A stretch of 64,000 nucleotides of DNA, from contig JACKNX010000004.1 of the NCBI GenBank assembly GCA_024234635.1, positions 248,001 to 312,000 of the forward strand. The letters are read 5' to 3'. Shown here in pieces: positions 17,043 through 24,686 of the stretch. Source of the stretch: Pseudomonadales bacterium. GTDB taxonomy: Bacteria; Pseudomonadota; Gammaproteobacteria; Pseudomonadales; Azotimanducaceae. Position 1 is the first letter of the stretch. Every line of letters begins with the position of its first letter. The translations under genes and the position numbers were made by a program. The notes under the pieces are model-generated. The model was given only the letters and a program-made list of their open reading frames with translations. It made no database searches and was not told the DNA's origin.

Positions 17043-18548
17043 CTACTCCGCGCGGAAGGTATTGCGATAGGTATCGCGGAGAATGTTCTTCTGCACCTTG
17101 CCCATCGTGTTGCGCGGCAGTTCCCCGACATTGAACAGTGCCTTCGGCTGCTTGAACTTCGCCAACCGATCCGCCAGATGCGGGCGTAGCTGCTCCAGAT
17201 CAAGCGGCTCGCCGTCCGGAACGACAATGGCCACCACAGCCTCGCCGAAGTCCGCATGCGGCACACCGATGACCGCGGATTCGCGTACGCCGGGAATATC
17301 GTCAAGCGCCTCTTCGATCTCCTTGGGGTAGACGTTGTAGCCACCGGAGATGACCAGGTCCTTGCCACGCCCCACAATGGCAACACGACCGTCAGCCGCC
17401 ATGGTGCCCAGATCGCCGGTGATGAAGAAACCGTCCGCACGGATCTCCTCGCGGGTTTTGTCAGGCATGCGCCAATAGCCGGAGAACACGTTGCCGCCGC
17501 GCACTTCAATCATGCCGACCTCGCCGCGGGGTACTTCAACCCCCGCCGCGTCGGCAATGCGGACCTCCACCCCGGGAAGGGCGTAGCCCACGGTTCCGGG
17601 CACACGCTCGCCTACCAGCGGATTGGTCGTGTTGATGATGGTCTCGCTCATGCCGTAGCGCTCGAGAATGCGATGCCCGGTACGCGTTTCGAACTCGGCA
17701 AACGTCTGTGGCGTCAGCGGTGCGGAGCCGGAAATGAAGACGCGCATGTGCCGCACGCTCTCCGCGGTCAGTCCGGACTCGCCAAGCAGGCGCGTGTAGA
17801 AGGTGGGTACACCCATGAGCACGGTGGCGCGATTCAGCCAGCGGAGCGTTTCCGCGCCAACAAATTTCGGCAGGAAAATCATCGGCGTACCGGTGCCGAG
17901 CGCACAGTGCATGGCGATGAACAGCCCATGTACGTGGAAGATGGGCAGCGCGTGCAGCAGTACGTCACTGGCCTGCCAGCCCCAGGCTTCGATCAGCGCC
18001 TCGGCATTCATGGCCAGGTTGCCGTGGCAGAGCATGGCGCCCTTCGAGCGGCCTGTCGTGCCGGAGGTGTAAACGATGGCGGCCAGATCCGTTGTTTCCC
18101 GTGGAACGACCGTTGCCAATGGCTGGTGGCGGTTCACTTCATCCACGAGCGTACCCTGCCCCTGTGCATCCAGCGTCAGGCAGCGGATACCCGGAAAGCG
18201 GGACGCAAGTTCCGCATCCGCGGCACCACCGACAAACAGCGCCGGCTCCGCATCACCCAGGAAGTACGCCACTTCTTCGCGGGTATAGGCCGTGTTGAGG
18301 GGCACGTAGACTGCACCGGCCTGCAGTGTGCCGAGGTAGAGCGTGAGATTTTCGGCGGACTTCTCCACCTGCACCGCCACCCGATCGCCCGGCCCGACGC
18401 CCAGAGCCTGCAACGTCCTGGCATATTGACCGGCTCGGTCAAACACCTGCGCGTAGGTGCGCGTGCTGCCATCGGCCAGATGCAGACAGGCAAGCGCGGC
18501 GTTCTCCCGCGCCTTGTTAAGAAGCTTGTTAAAAAAATTCTCTTTCAT
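17043..18548 (-). CDS. Acyl-CoA ligase, probably malonyl-CoA synthetase
   Basis: 501 residues of the ANL adenylating family. The AMP-binding motif is YTSGTTGRSKGAM, followed by ERYGMSETIINTTNP, then the hinge region GRGKDLVISGGYNVYPKEIE and the catalytic Lys near PRNTMGKVQKNIL. The combination ERYGMSET...NPLVGERVPGTVGYALPGV closely resembles MatB/ACSF3 malonyl-CoA synthetases, which activate malonate or methylmalonate. Substrate remains an inference. Stands alone on the minus strand, with a probable small RNA promoter 50 bp upstream pointing away. Confidence 0.85.
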   Translation of the reverse strand: MKENFFNKLLNKARENAALACLHLADGSTRTYAQVFDRAGQYARTLQALGVGPGDRVAVQVEKSAENLTLYLGTLQAGAVYVPLNTAYTREEVAYFLGDAEPALFVGGAADAELASRFPGIRCLTLDAQGQGTLVDEVNRHQPLATVVPRETTDLAAIVYTSGTTGRSKGAMLCHGNLAMNAEALIEAWGWQASDVLLHALPIFHVHGLFIAMHCALGTGTPMIFLPKFVGAETLRWLNRATVLMGVPTFYTRLLGESGLTAESVRHMRVFISGSAPLTPQTFAEFETRTGHRILERYGMSETIINTTNPLVGERVPGTVGYALPGVEVRIADAAGVEVPRGEVGMIEVRGGNVFSGYWRMPDKTREEIRADGFFITGDLGTMAADGRVAIVGRGKDLVISGGYNVYPKEIEEALDDIPGVRESAVIGVPHADFGEAVVAIVVPDGEPLDLEQLRPHLADRLAKFKQPKALFNVGELPRNTMGKVQKNILRDTYRNTFRAE

Positions 18549-18597
18549 GCAATCTCAAGTAAGTGTTCTAAGCATTTGATTTTGTGCAAACAAATCA

Positions 18598-18626
18598 TTG
18601 CACCTCGAAAATCCCTAAGGTATTCT
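18598..18626 (+). promoter_or_regulatory. Sigma70-type promoter for an intergenic transcript
   Basis: TTGCAC (18598-18603) and TATTCT (18621-18626) are separated by exactly 17 bp; each matches four of six consensus bases. The start site should lie near 18632. It faces right, away from the flanking minus-strand genes, and leads into a terminator at 18759-18785. Confidence 0.5.
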
Positions 18627-18631
18627 GCCGG

Positions 18632-18785
18632 CCATTCCCGAATTGTGTGGACGCATCTAAAAAGCCGTAACGAACGGCAACGGAACCAGCGATCGACGCA
18701 CCAGCAGCACGCTCGATCCACCGAATTTCCCGAACAAGAAAAACAAAAAGGGAATCTGAACCGCCAGCCACTGGCGGTTTTTTTT
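18632..18785 (+). ncRNA. Candidate small RNA of about 150 nt
   Basis: The stretch lies between two minus-strand genes, has a promoter in front, an intrinsic terminator behind, and no reading frame with a ribosome site. It can fold into GCCGT/ACGGC (18664-18678), GATCGA/TCGATC (18691-18718), a possible long-range ATTCCC/GGGAAT pairing, and the terminator stem. An unpaired A-rich segment (AACAAGAAAAACAAAAAG) precedes the terminator. I do not recognise it as 6S, SRP, tmRNA or RNase P RNA. Confidence 0.5.
18759..18785 (+). terminator. Rho-independent terminator, plus strand
   Basis: CCGCCAG (18761-18767) pairs with CTGGCGG (18771-18777) around a 3-nt loop, extended by AA/TT, and is followed by eight T. 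It is the clearest intrinsic terminator in the window. No plus-strand protein gene ends here, which implies a non-coding transcript. Confidence 0.85.
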
Positions 18786-18799
18786 GCCTGCGATCCGGC

Positions 18800-19363
18800 T
18801 CACTGCGTGAGTGTGTCCACGGCGTCCAGGGCGCGCGAGTACTCCGCGTATTCGAGCGATTCCGGCGCCAGCGCTGATGCTTTGCGGGCGTCGTGCCGCG
18901 CCGCGTCGAGGTCGCCAATCTTCTGGAACAGCAACGCGCGGTTGTAGTAGGCGACCCCAAGCGCCACATCGCCGATGCCAACCGCCGTATCGAGATCCTG
19001 CATCGCCTGCGCATACTGTTTCATGCGGACACGCACGTTGGAGCGGTTGATGAAGCCCTGCGACATTTCCGGCGCAATGGCGATGGCTTTGTCCTGGTCG
19101 GCAAGTGCCGCCTTCAGCTTCCCCGCCCGGGCCAGCAGGATGCCGCGATTCATGTACGTCGCGGCGAGATCCACCCGCTCCAGACTCTGGTACTCGATGG
19201 CGACATCACATTGCTCAACGTCGGGCATGCGGGAGTCGAGTTGGGTCTGCCGATAGCACAAGTAAGCAGGCGATTCGTTCAGAAGCACCGTTTCCGAGGC
19301 CTGGCCCGCAGTTGCGGCGCCTACCGACACGGTCAGAAGGAACACTGTCTTGCGTAGTTTCAT
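18800..19363 (-). CDS. Exported TPR-repeat protein
   Basis: 187 residues from the ATG at 19363; the longer frame upstream is out of context and overlaps the next gene. A signal peptide is clear (LRKTVFLLTVSVGAATAGQA). TPR-like repeats follow: ATYMNRGILLARAGKLKAALADQ, FINRSNVRVRMKQYAQAMQD, AYYNRALLFQKIGDLDAA. TPR proteins of this size usually act as periplasmic adaptors. It follows the gene at 19374-19961 by 10 bp, so the two are probably co-transcribed. Confidence 0.8.
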   Translation of the reverse strand: MKLRKTVFLLTVSVGAATAGQASETVLLNESPAYLCYRQTQLDSRMPDVEQCDVAIEYQSLERVDLAATYMNRGILLARAGKLKAALADQDKAIAIAPEMSQGFINRSNVRVRMKQYAQAMQDLDTAVGIGDVALGVAYYNRALLFQKIGDLDAARHDARKASALAPESLEYAEYSRALDAVDTLTQ

Positions 19364-19373
19364 GACAACCTCG

Positions 19374-19961
19374 CTACCTGTTTTCGGCTGCCAGCGCGGC
19401 CAGCCAGGGGGTGATGATGCGGCGCAGGATGCCGCGACCGAATTCCGTGTACCACACGCGCGGGTCCTGCGCGTTGCGTGGCATGTCGTCATCACGTGGC
19501 AACAGGCGCGCGGCACGCAACGTGGCGACACCGACATCAATTCGCTCTTCCGCCAGATACGCATCCGCGGCCCTCGCCCAGCAGTTCATTTCGGCAGCCT
19601 CCGTCGTCGCTGCCGTGGCGCATGCCAGTGACGACCGCGCGTCATTCAGCAGCGCCACAAGCTGATAGTGCTGATAGGCGGTGGACAGAAAGAAACGCCC
19701 GCGGTGTTCGGTACTGCGGCCGGGTGCATCCAGCGTCGCCAGTCGATCGGCCACCTTCTCCGCCTCCCGGGGCGATTGGCGGGGTATGTGCGCCAGCAGC
19801 AGATCCAGGCGCCCGATCAGGTCGGCGGCAATCTGCAGCCGATCCACCCGGGCCAGTTCGTCATGGCGCTGCGTATCAATGAGTGTCCAGGCGTCCGCCG
19901 CCCCGGCCGGGAACGGGGACAACGCGTACAGAATCACTGTCAGCGAAAAAAGTGACCTCAT
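19374..19961 (-). CDS. Exported protein of unknown function, helical
   Basis: 195 residues from the ATG at 19961, where a good signal peptide begins (RSLFSLTVILYALSPFPAGA). The mature part is almost all helix (ADLIGRLDLLLAHIPRQSP, YQHYQLVALLNDARSS, ITPWLAALAAE), with two Cys. No family recognised; helical repeats similar to TPR are possible. It precedes and is probably co-transcribed with the exported TPR gene. Confidence 0.7.
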   Translation of the reverse strand: MRSLFSLTVILYALSPFPAGAADAWTLIDTQRHDELARVDRLQIAADLIGRLDLLLAHIPRQSPREAEKVADRLATLDAPGRSTEHRGRFFLSTAYQHYQLVALLNDARSSLACATAATTEAAEMNCWARAADAYLAEERIDVGVATLRAARLLPRDDDMPRNAQDPRVWYTEFGRGILRRIITPWLAALAAENR

Positions 19962-20005
19962 GAAACTACCGGCCTCCGGCCGCGCCGGATCGATGCGGAA
20001 CGGTC

Positions 20006-20887
20006 TCAGGCTACCGGTTTGAGCCGCAAAGACAACATGCGTTGACGCCGGTCTGCCGGAATGGGCACGGCACGACGCGCGACCAGGTCGAGTACGACGC
20101 CCACCGCCTGCGCGCTCGTCACGCAGCAACCGGTGTCGAGGTCGAAACAGAGATGCACGAAATGCTGCAGTTTCTCGGTGACATCCCGCACGCCCGAGAT
20201 GATCTCATAGCGGCTGCCGGCCTTCAGTGCGCCGTGGTGATGCATGCGGTATTCCAGGACCGCGCCGCCGACAAATCCATCAGATCGGGCGGCAAGTTCC
20301 GCTTCCGTCTGCAGCAGCGCCCAGAGGTTGGGCATGGCATCCGAGATGCGCCCCATCATGCCGTCTGGCGGCAACAGGTCGTCCATACCGCACTCCCGGC
20401 GCGCGATGACACCCTTGCCCACCGTGGCGAAGCCATGCGCCCTGGCGGCATCGAGTGCAAGGGATCCGAACGGCGTATCCGCATCGGCGATGCCGCGAGG
20501 CGCCGCATACGCGGGTATCGCGTGCGCGACGGCAGGGATTGTGTGTCCGTCGCCCGTCCAGCTACCAATGGCCGTCGCCAGCACGTTGTCCGTCAGGGAA
20601 TGCCGGAGCGCTACCAGTAACGTGTAGCCGGTATCGTCGACCGCCAGCGGTGTCACATAGCCCGATACCGGTGTGGCCAGCCTGGCTTCAGCCAGATAGC
20701 GCATGTGCTGCCACCGCAGCGTGGCCCGCCCCGCTTCTCCCCACGCCGCGAGCGCCCCTATGACCGCTTCTCCCGCCATGCGCGAATAGAACCGCACATT
20801 GAGGTGGTCGTTCTCGTCACATTCCCAGCGGTTGACACTGCCCTTGTAGCCCAGCGTCCAGTGCAGGCCATCCCCTGTCTGCTTCAT
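20006..20887 (-). CDS. Thioesterase-like protein, two hotdog domains
   Basis: 293 residues from the ATG at 20887, chosen for the GGGAGAG site upstream. The N-terminal domain begins YKGSVNRWECDENDHLNVRFY, a pattern of 4-hydroxybenzoyl-CoA-thioesterase-like hotdog proteins with Asp/His near the helix. A second hotdog-like half starts near FVGGAVLEYRMHHHGAL and ends in RRAVPIPADRR. Likely hydrolyses or binds an acyl-CoA. The neighbouring acyl-CoA ligase and thiolase genes support a lipid role, but the substrate is unknown. Confidence 0.7.
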   Translation of the reverse strand: MKQTGDGLHWTLGYKGSVNRWECDENDHLNVRFYSRMAGEAVIGALAAWGEAGRATLRWQHMRYLAEARLATPVSGYVTPLAVDDTGYTLLVALRHSLTDNVLATAIGSWTGDGHTIPAVAHAIPAYAAPRGIADADTPFGSLALDAARAHGFATVGKGVIARRECGMDDLLPPDGMMGRISDAMPNLWALLQTEAELAARSDGFVGGAVLEYRMHHHGALKAGSRYEIISGVRDVTEKLQHFVHLCFDLDTGCCVTSAQAVGVVLDLVARRAVPIPADRRQRMLSLRLKPVA

Positions 20888-21215
20888 CGATTCGCTCTCC
20901 CGGGTCGCATACAAAGCCGCGTACGTTACCAGCGCCTGCCAGGGCGGCCAAAACAGCAACGTACCACGCGCGGAAGGGTCGCGGGATGGGACGCCACAAA
21001 CATAGGAAAAGGGTGATAAATACGTTCTATCTAACTGTTATTTATTCTAATTCTCTCGGATTTTCCTGACACGCCAGCGCACTACCGCGAAGCCGCGAAG
21101 GCTGCCCGGCTTGCGGCATCCGGTACAACCGCCGCGCGCGGAATCACGGGCGGGTGTTCCCTTGCACCTCGGTTGCAGGCGCAGGCATCGGCACACTCAG
21201 GTATGCGCAGCAGTT
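20888..21215. other. Intergenic stretch with an AT-rich block
   Basis: About 330 bp with no supportable gene. The block from about 21000 to 21060 is strikingly AT-rich (TAAATACGTTCTATC, TTATTTATTCTAATTC) against GC-rich surroundings. It may hold a promoter for the thioesterase-like gene or a transcript end; no clean hairpin plus T-run is visible. Confidence 0.4.
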
Positions 21216-21521
21216 TCAGCGCGAGGAGCGGTGCGGAAAATCTTCCGGAACATTGAGATGGGTGCGCACGAAATCGTTCCATCGCGTGGCGGCACGCTCG
21301 GCCGCGAGCCGATGGACGTCGGCGGCGCTGTACTGCGACTCCACGAAGGCGTTGATACAGGCGCGGAAACCATCAACGTCGTCCACGAAGGCATTCCAGC
21401 GGGCAACGTCTTCCCTGGCCGGTCTTACCGGCTCGACGCAGGGTGCTTCGGGAATCACGTCGTGCGCTACCGCCGGGCCGCTGAGGCAACCTGCAAGCAG
21501 CACCTGCGCAAGTCGCCTCAA
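21216..21521 (-). CDS. Small exported protein with TTG start
   Basis: 101 residues if translation starts at the TTG that overlaps the upstream stop (TTGA). The alternative ATG farther upstream lies deep inside the preceding gene. From the TTG a clean signal sequence follows (RRLAQVLLAGCLSGPAVA), which may be a lipoprotein signal (LLAGC) or an ordinary one. The mature part (DVIPEAPCVEPVRPAREDV, INAFVESQYSAADVHRLA, RTHLNVPEDFP) is short and helical. No family recognised. Probably translationally coupled to the membrane protein gene before it. Confidence 0.6.
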   Translation of the reverse strand: MRRLAQVLLAGCLSGPAVAHDVIPEAPCVEPVRPAREDVARWNAFVDDVDGFRACINAFVESQYSAADVHRLAAERAATRWNDFVRTHLNVPEDFPHRSSR

Positions 21522-21955
21522 GCGGGCACCACCGGCCGTTGCAGCCGGGCGAACAGGTACCCTCCCACGGCACCGCTCAGACACTGGAGCAGCAGACCGA
21601 ACGGTGTGCCCGTGGCCCACACGGGATTCATGCCGAGCACGGACCGCATGATCAGATGCAGCGCGAGTACCGCCACGAAACCGCCGACCACGTATCCCAC
21701 CAGTCTCAGGGCCGGTCTGCCCCGGACGATGAGCCCCACCACCGGAAAGGCAATCAGGAGCGCGATGAGCAGCAGCCCGCCATAGGCGGGAAACATGGCG
21801 CCGAGATCATGCGCAACAGCGGCGGCGCGCTCCCCGAAGGGGATAGTGCGACCAAGGCTTTCGAGGAACGCCAGAACGACCTGCGTGGCCGCCGTGGCCC
21901 CAAGGGCAAAGGTTGCCAGCCAGGCGACCACAAAGACCAGCGTACGCTTTCCCAT
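21518..21955 (-). CDS. Four-helix membrane protein of unknown function
   Basis: 145 residues with four membrane helices: LVFVVAWLATFALGATAA, YGGLLLIALLIAFPVVGLIV, LVGYVVGGFVAVLALHLIM and a last one through GLLLQCLSGAVGGYLFA. No recognisable catalytic motif. It runs divergently from the sugar-dehydrogenase-like gene with only 33 bp between the starts, so promoters must overlap. The stop overlaps the TTG start of the next gene. Confidence 0.75.
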   Translation of the reverse strand: MGKRTLVFVVAWLATFALGATAATQVVLAFLESLGRTIPFGERAAAVAHDLGAMFPAYGGLLLIALLIAFPVVGLIVRGRPALRLVGYVVGGFVAVLALHLIMRSVLGMNPVWATGTPFGLLLQCLSGAVGGYLFARLQRPVVPA

Positions 21956-21988
21956 GTATGCTCTCGCTTCCCAAACCGGAGAGCGCGC

Positions 21989-23101
21989 ATGCTAACCCGA
22001 TTGCTGCCATTCGTCTTCGCCGCCCTCGCCGGCGCCGCAGCCCAGGCCGGCTATCGACTTGAAACGGTGGCCGAACACCTGGAAAAGCCCTGGGGCATGG
22101 CATTCCTGCCTGATGGTGGTCTGCTGGTCACGGAACACCCCGGCCGATTACGCATCGTGTCCGCGGACGGCACCGTCGGCGCCCCGGTGGCCGGGGTGCC
22201 CGCGGTCTTCTACGAGAGCCAGGGTGGGCTGTTCGACGTGGTGCTGCATCCGGACTTTGCCGACAACCGGGTCATCTTTCTCACCTATGCCGAAGGCGAC
22301 GCCAGCGATAACGGCACGGCAGTGGCGCGCGCCACGCTCCGGCAGGACGGTCTAACCGGCTCGCTGGATGATCTGGACGTCATCTTCCGGGTGCCCCGGC
22401 GAAAAGACACCCCGGTGCACTACGGTGGCCGCATGGCCTTTCTCCCCGACGGCACCTTTCTGCTTACCACCGGCGATGGCTTCTCCTACCGGGAAGAAGC
22501 TCAGGACATTCACAGCACGCTCGGCAAGACCTTGCGCATGACCGCGGACGGCAAGCCGGCGCCGGGAAATCCGTTTGCCGATGCGCCGTATGTGTGGACC
22601 TACGGGCACCGCAACGAACAGGGACTCGCCGTCACCCACGACGGCACGGTATGGCTGCATGAGCACGGCCCCCAGGGCGGCGATGAGCTCAACCGGATAC
22701 TGCCGGGCACCAACTATGGCTGGCCCGCGATCTGCTACTGCTTGGACTACACCGGCGCCTACGTCACGCCCTATTCAGAATGGGAAGGCATGGCGCAGCC
22801 CGAGCACTACTGGCGCCCCTCCATCGGTCCGTCCGGGCTGGCAGTTTATGAAGGTGATGCCATCCCGGAATGGCACGGCGACATCTTCGTCGGGGCGCTG
22901 GTGAATCGCGAACTGCGTCGACTGCATCGGGAAGCCGATGGTTCCTGGACGGAAGAAGCGTTGTTCAGTGATATCGGCCAACGCGTGCGCGATGTGCGGG
23001 CCGGGCCGGACGGCGCCCTTTACTTCAGCGTGGAAGGCGAAAACGGTCGTATCTTCCGGGTGGTGGGAGACAGCCCGCCGGCGGCCTCCGCGACCGAGTG
23101 A
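21989..23101 (+). CDS. PQQ-dependent sugar dehydrogenase-like protein, exported
   Basis: 370 residues from the ATG at 21989 with a signal peptide (LTRLLPFVFAALAGAAAQA). The six-bladed beta-propeller pattern of the soluble aldose dehydrogenase (Asd/YliI) family is plain: EKPWGMAFLPDGGLLVTE, HYGGRMAFLPDGTFLLTTG, YGHRNEQGLAVTHDGTVW, EHGPQGGDELNRILPGTNYG, RDVRAGPDGALYFS. Acts in the periplasm on sugars or aldols with PQQ. Cofactor use is inferred from the family. Confidence 0.85.
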   Translation: MLTRLLPFVFAALAGAAAQAGYRLETVAEHLEKPWGMAFLPDGGLLVTEHPGRLRIVSADGTVGAPVAGVPAVFYESQGGLFDVVLHPDFADNRVIFLTYAEGDASDNGTAVARATLRQDGLTGSLDDLDVIFRVPRRKDTPVHYGGRMAFLPDGTFLLTTGDGFSYREEAQDIHSTLGKTLRMTADGKPAPGNPFADAPYVWTYGHRNEQGLAVTHDGTVWLHEHGPQGGDELNRILPGTNYGWPAICYCLDYTGAYVTPYSEWEGMAQPEHYWRPSIGPSGLAVYEGDAIPEWHGDIFVGALVNRELRRLHREADGSWTEEALFSDIGQRVRDVRAGPDGALYFSVEGENGRIFRVVGDSPPAASATE

Positions 23102-23121
23102 CGAGTGATGCGGGCAGGACG

Positions 23122-24261
23122 TCAGCCCCGGGGCTGCCGTCCGAACACCACGCAACCGCTGGCACCAAACATGCCGCCAACCCCCAGGCACAGGGCTACT
23201 TCCACGTTGTCCACCTGCGCCGGGGCGATGCCCCTTACCTGGCGCACGCTTTCCTGCAGCGCGTACATGCCATACATCCCGGAGTGCATGTACGACAGGC
23301 CGCCGCCGTTGGTATTGGTGGGTAACCGGCCGCCTGGCGCGGTATTGCCTTCCCAGATGAAGGCACCCGCCTCACCTTTTGCGCAGAAGCCCAGATCCTC
23401 CAGACCGTAGATCGGCAGGTGCGCGAACGCGTCGTAGATCATCAGGTGATCGACATCGGCATGGCGGATGCCCGCCTCGCGCATGGCATCGCCGCCCGCC
23501 TGACGGAAGGCGCGAGAACTGGTGAGCGACTCCATCTGGCTGATGATCGGGGTCTCCGAACTCTCGCCAGTTCCCCAGATGTACACCGGCGGTTGGGGGA
23601 AGTCCTTGGCCCGCTCGGCCGAGGTGACGATCAGCGCTCCGCCACCGTCCGTGACCAGACAGCATTCGAGCAGGTGAAACGGATAGGCGATCATGCGCGA
23701 ATTCAGCACATCGTCCACGGTAATCAGATCGCGGAAACTGGCGCGTGGATTCCGTGCTGCCCACTGCCGCTGAACCACCGCCACCATGGCAAGTTGCTCA
23801 TGGGTGAGCCCGTAGTCCTTCATGTAGCGCAGCACCGGCACGGTGAACATGGTGGGCGGCCCCATGACCCCGAACGGCGCCTCGAACTGCCCGCCGAACG
23901 ACGCGGGTGACGGCGCCATGCCCGCCTTGCCCACCCGGGATTTGCCGCTTTCGCCGTGGGTGATCAGCACCGTGGAACAGTGCCCCGCGTTGATAGCGGC
24001 AACCGCGTGCCGCACATGCACCATGAAAGAACATCCGCCAACGGACGTGCCGTCCACCCAGCGTGGTTTCAGGCCAAGATACTGCGCCACTTCCGTGGGC
24101 CGGAAGCCGGCGGTGGCAAAGCCGTCGATGTCCCGGGCCGTGATGCCGGCGTCGGCAAAGGCATTCAAGGCCGCGTCCGCGTGCAGCTGCAACTCGCTCA
24201 TGTGCGGGATGACGCCGAGTTCGGTGGTCTCCGCCGCACCGACGATAGCAACGCCGGTCAC
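23122..24261 (-). CDS. Thiolase-fold lipid-transfer protein or aldolase
   Basis: 379 residues from a GTG that overlaps the stop of the DUF35 gene (GTGA); the longer frame upstream is the shadow of that gene. Thiolase landmarks: VGGCSFMVHVRHAVAAINAG with the nucleophile-region Cys, LVTDGGGALIVTSAE, HLMIYDAFAHLP, NTNGGGLSYMHSGMYGMYAL, and the C-terminal LCLGVGGMFGASGCVV. These belong to the SCP2/Ltp-type non-decarboxylating thiolases. Where a DUF35 partner is fused or adjacent, as in the steroid Ltp2/ChsH2 system, the enzyme is a retro-aldolase. Confidence 0.85.
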   Translation of the reverse strand: MTGVAIVGAAETTELGVIPHMSELQLHADAALNAFADAGITARDIDGFATAGFRPTEVAQYLGLKPRWVDGTSVGGCSFMVHVRHAVAAINAGHCSTVLITHGESGKSRVGKAGMAPSPASFGGQFEAPFGVMGPPTMFTVPVLRYMKDYGLTHEQLAMVAVVQRQWAARNPRASFRDLITVDDVLNSRMIAYPFHLLECCLVTDGGGALIVTSAERAKDFPQPPVYIWGTGESSETPIISQMESLTSSRAFRQAGGDAMREAGIRHADVDHLMIYDAFAHLPIYGLEDLGFCAKGEAGAFIWEGNTAPGGRLPTNTNGGGLSYMHSGMYGMYALQESVRQVRGIAPAQVDNVEVALCLGVGGMFGASGCVVFGRQPRG

Positions 24262-24668
24262 GGTGCACCGCCCGCGGGTCGGAACAGCGGCAGCGTAATC
24301 TCGTCGGTCTGCTTGTCGAAGACCACCTCGAGGGGCATGTCGAGCACCAGCGCCTCCGGAGTCTGCGGGCAGTCGACGATGTTGCTCATCATGCGCGGCC
24401 CCTCCGCAAGCTTCACCAGCGCGATGGCATAGGGTGCCGTCCACGCCGGATGCGGCCGATGATTGATGACGTAACTTTCCAGGGTGCCGCGCCCGGACGC
24501 CCTGAACACATGCACGTCGCGGCTGCTGCACTCTGGACAGAACGGCCGCGGCGGAAAGTACACATGACTGCAGGCATGACATTTCTGCAGACGCAGTTCA
24601 CCGTCACGGGTGCCTGCCCAGAAATGGTCGGTTTCGGGCGTGGGACGCGGTAGCGGCCGCTGTGCCAT
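24258..24668 (-). CDS. DUF35 zinc-ribbon/OB-fold acyl-CoA-associated protein
   Basis: 136 residues from the ATG at 24668 (GAGGAG upstream). The zinc ribbon is formed by CHAC and CPEC around HVYFPPRPF, followed by the OB-fold part (GTLESYVINHRPHPAW, PYAIALVKLAEGPRMMSNI). DUF35 proteins bind acyl-CoA and accompany thiolase-like enzymes. The 4-bp overlap with the thiolase gene argues strongly for a protein complex. Confidence 0.9.
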   Translation of the reverse strand: MAQRPLPRPTPETDHFWAGTRDGELRLQKCHACSHVYFPPRPFCPECSSRDVHVFRASGRGTLESYVINHRPHPAWTAPYAIALVKLAEGPRMMSNIVDCPQTPEALVLDMPLEVVFDKQTDEITLPLFRPAGGAP

Positions 24669-24686
24669 ATACTCCTCGCGGTTCGA

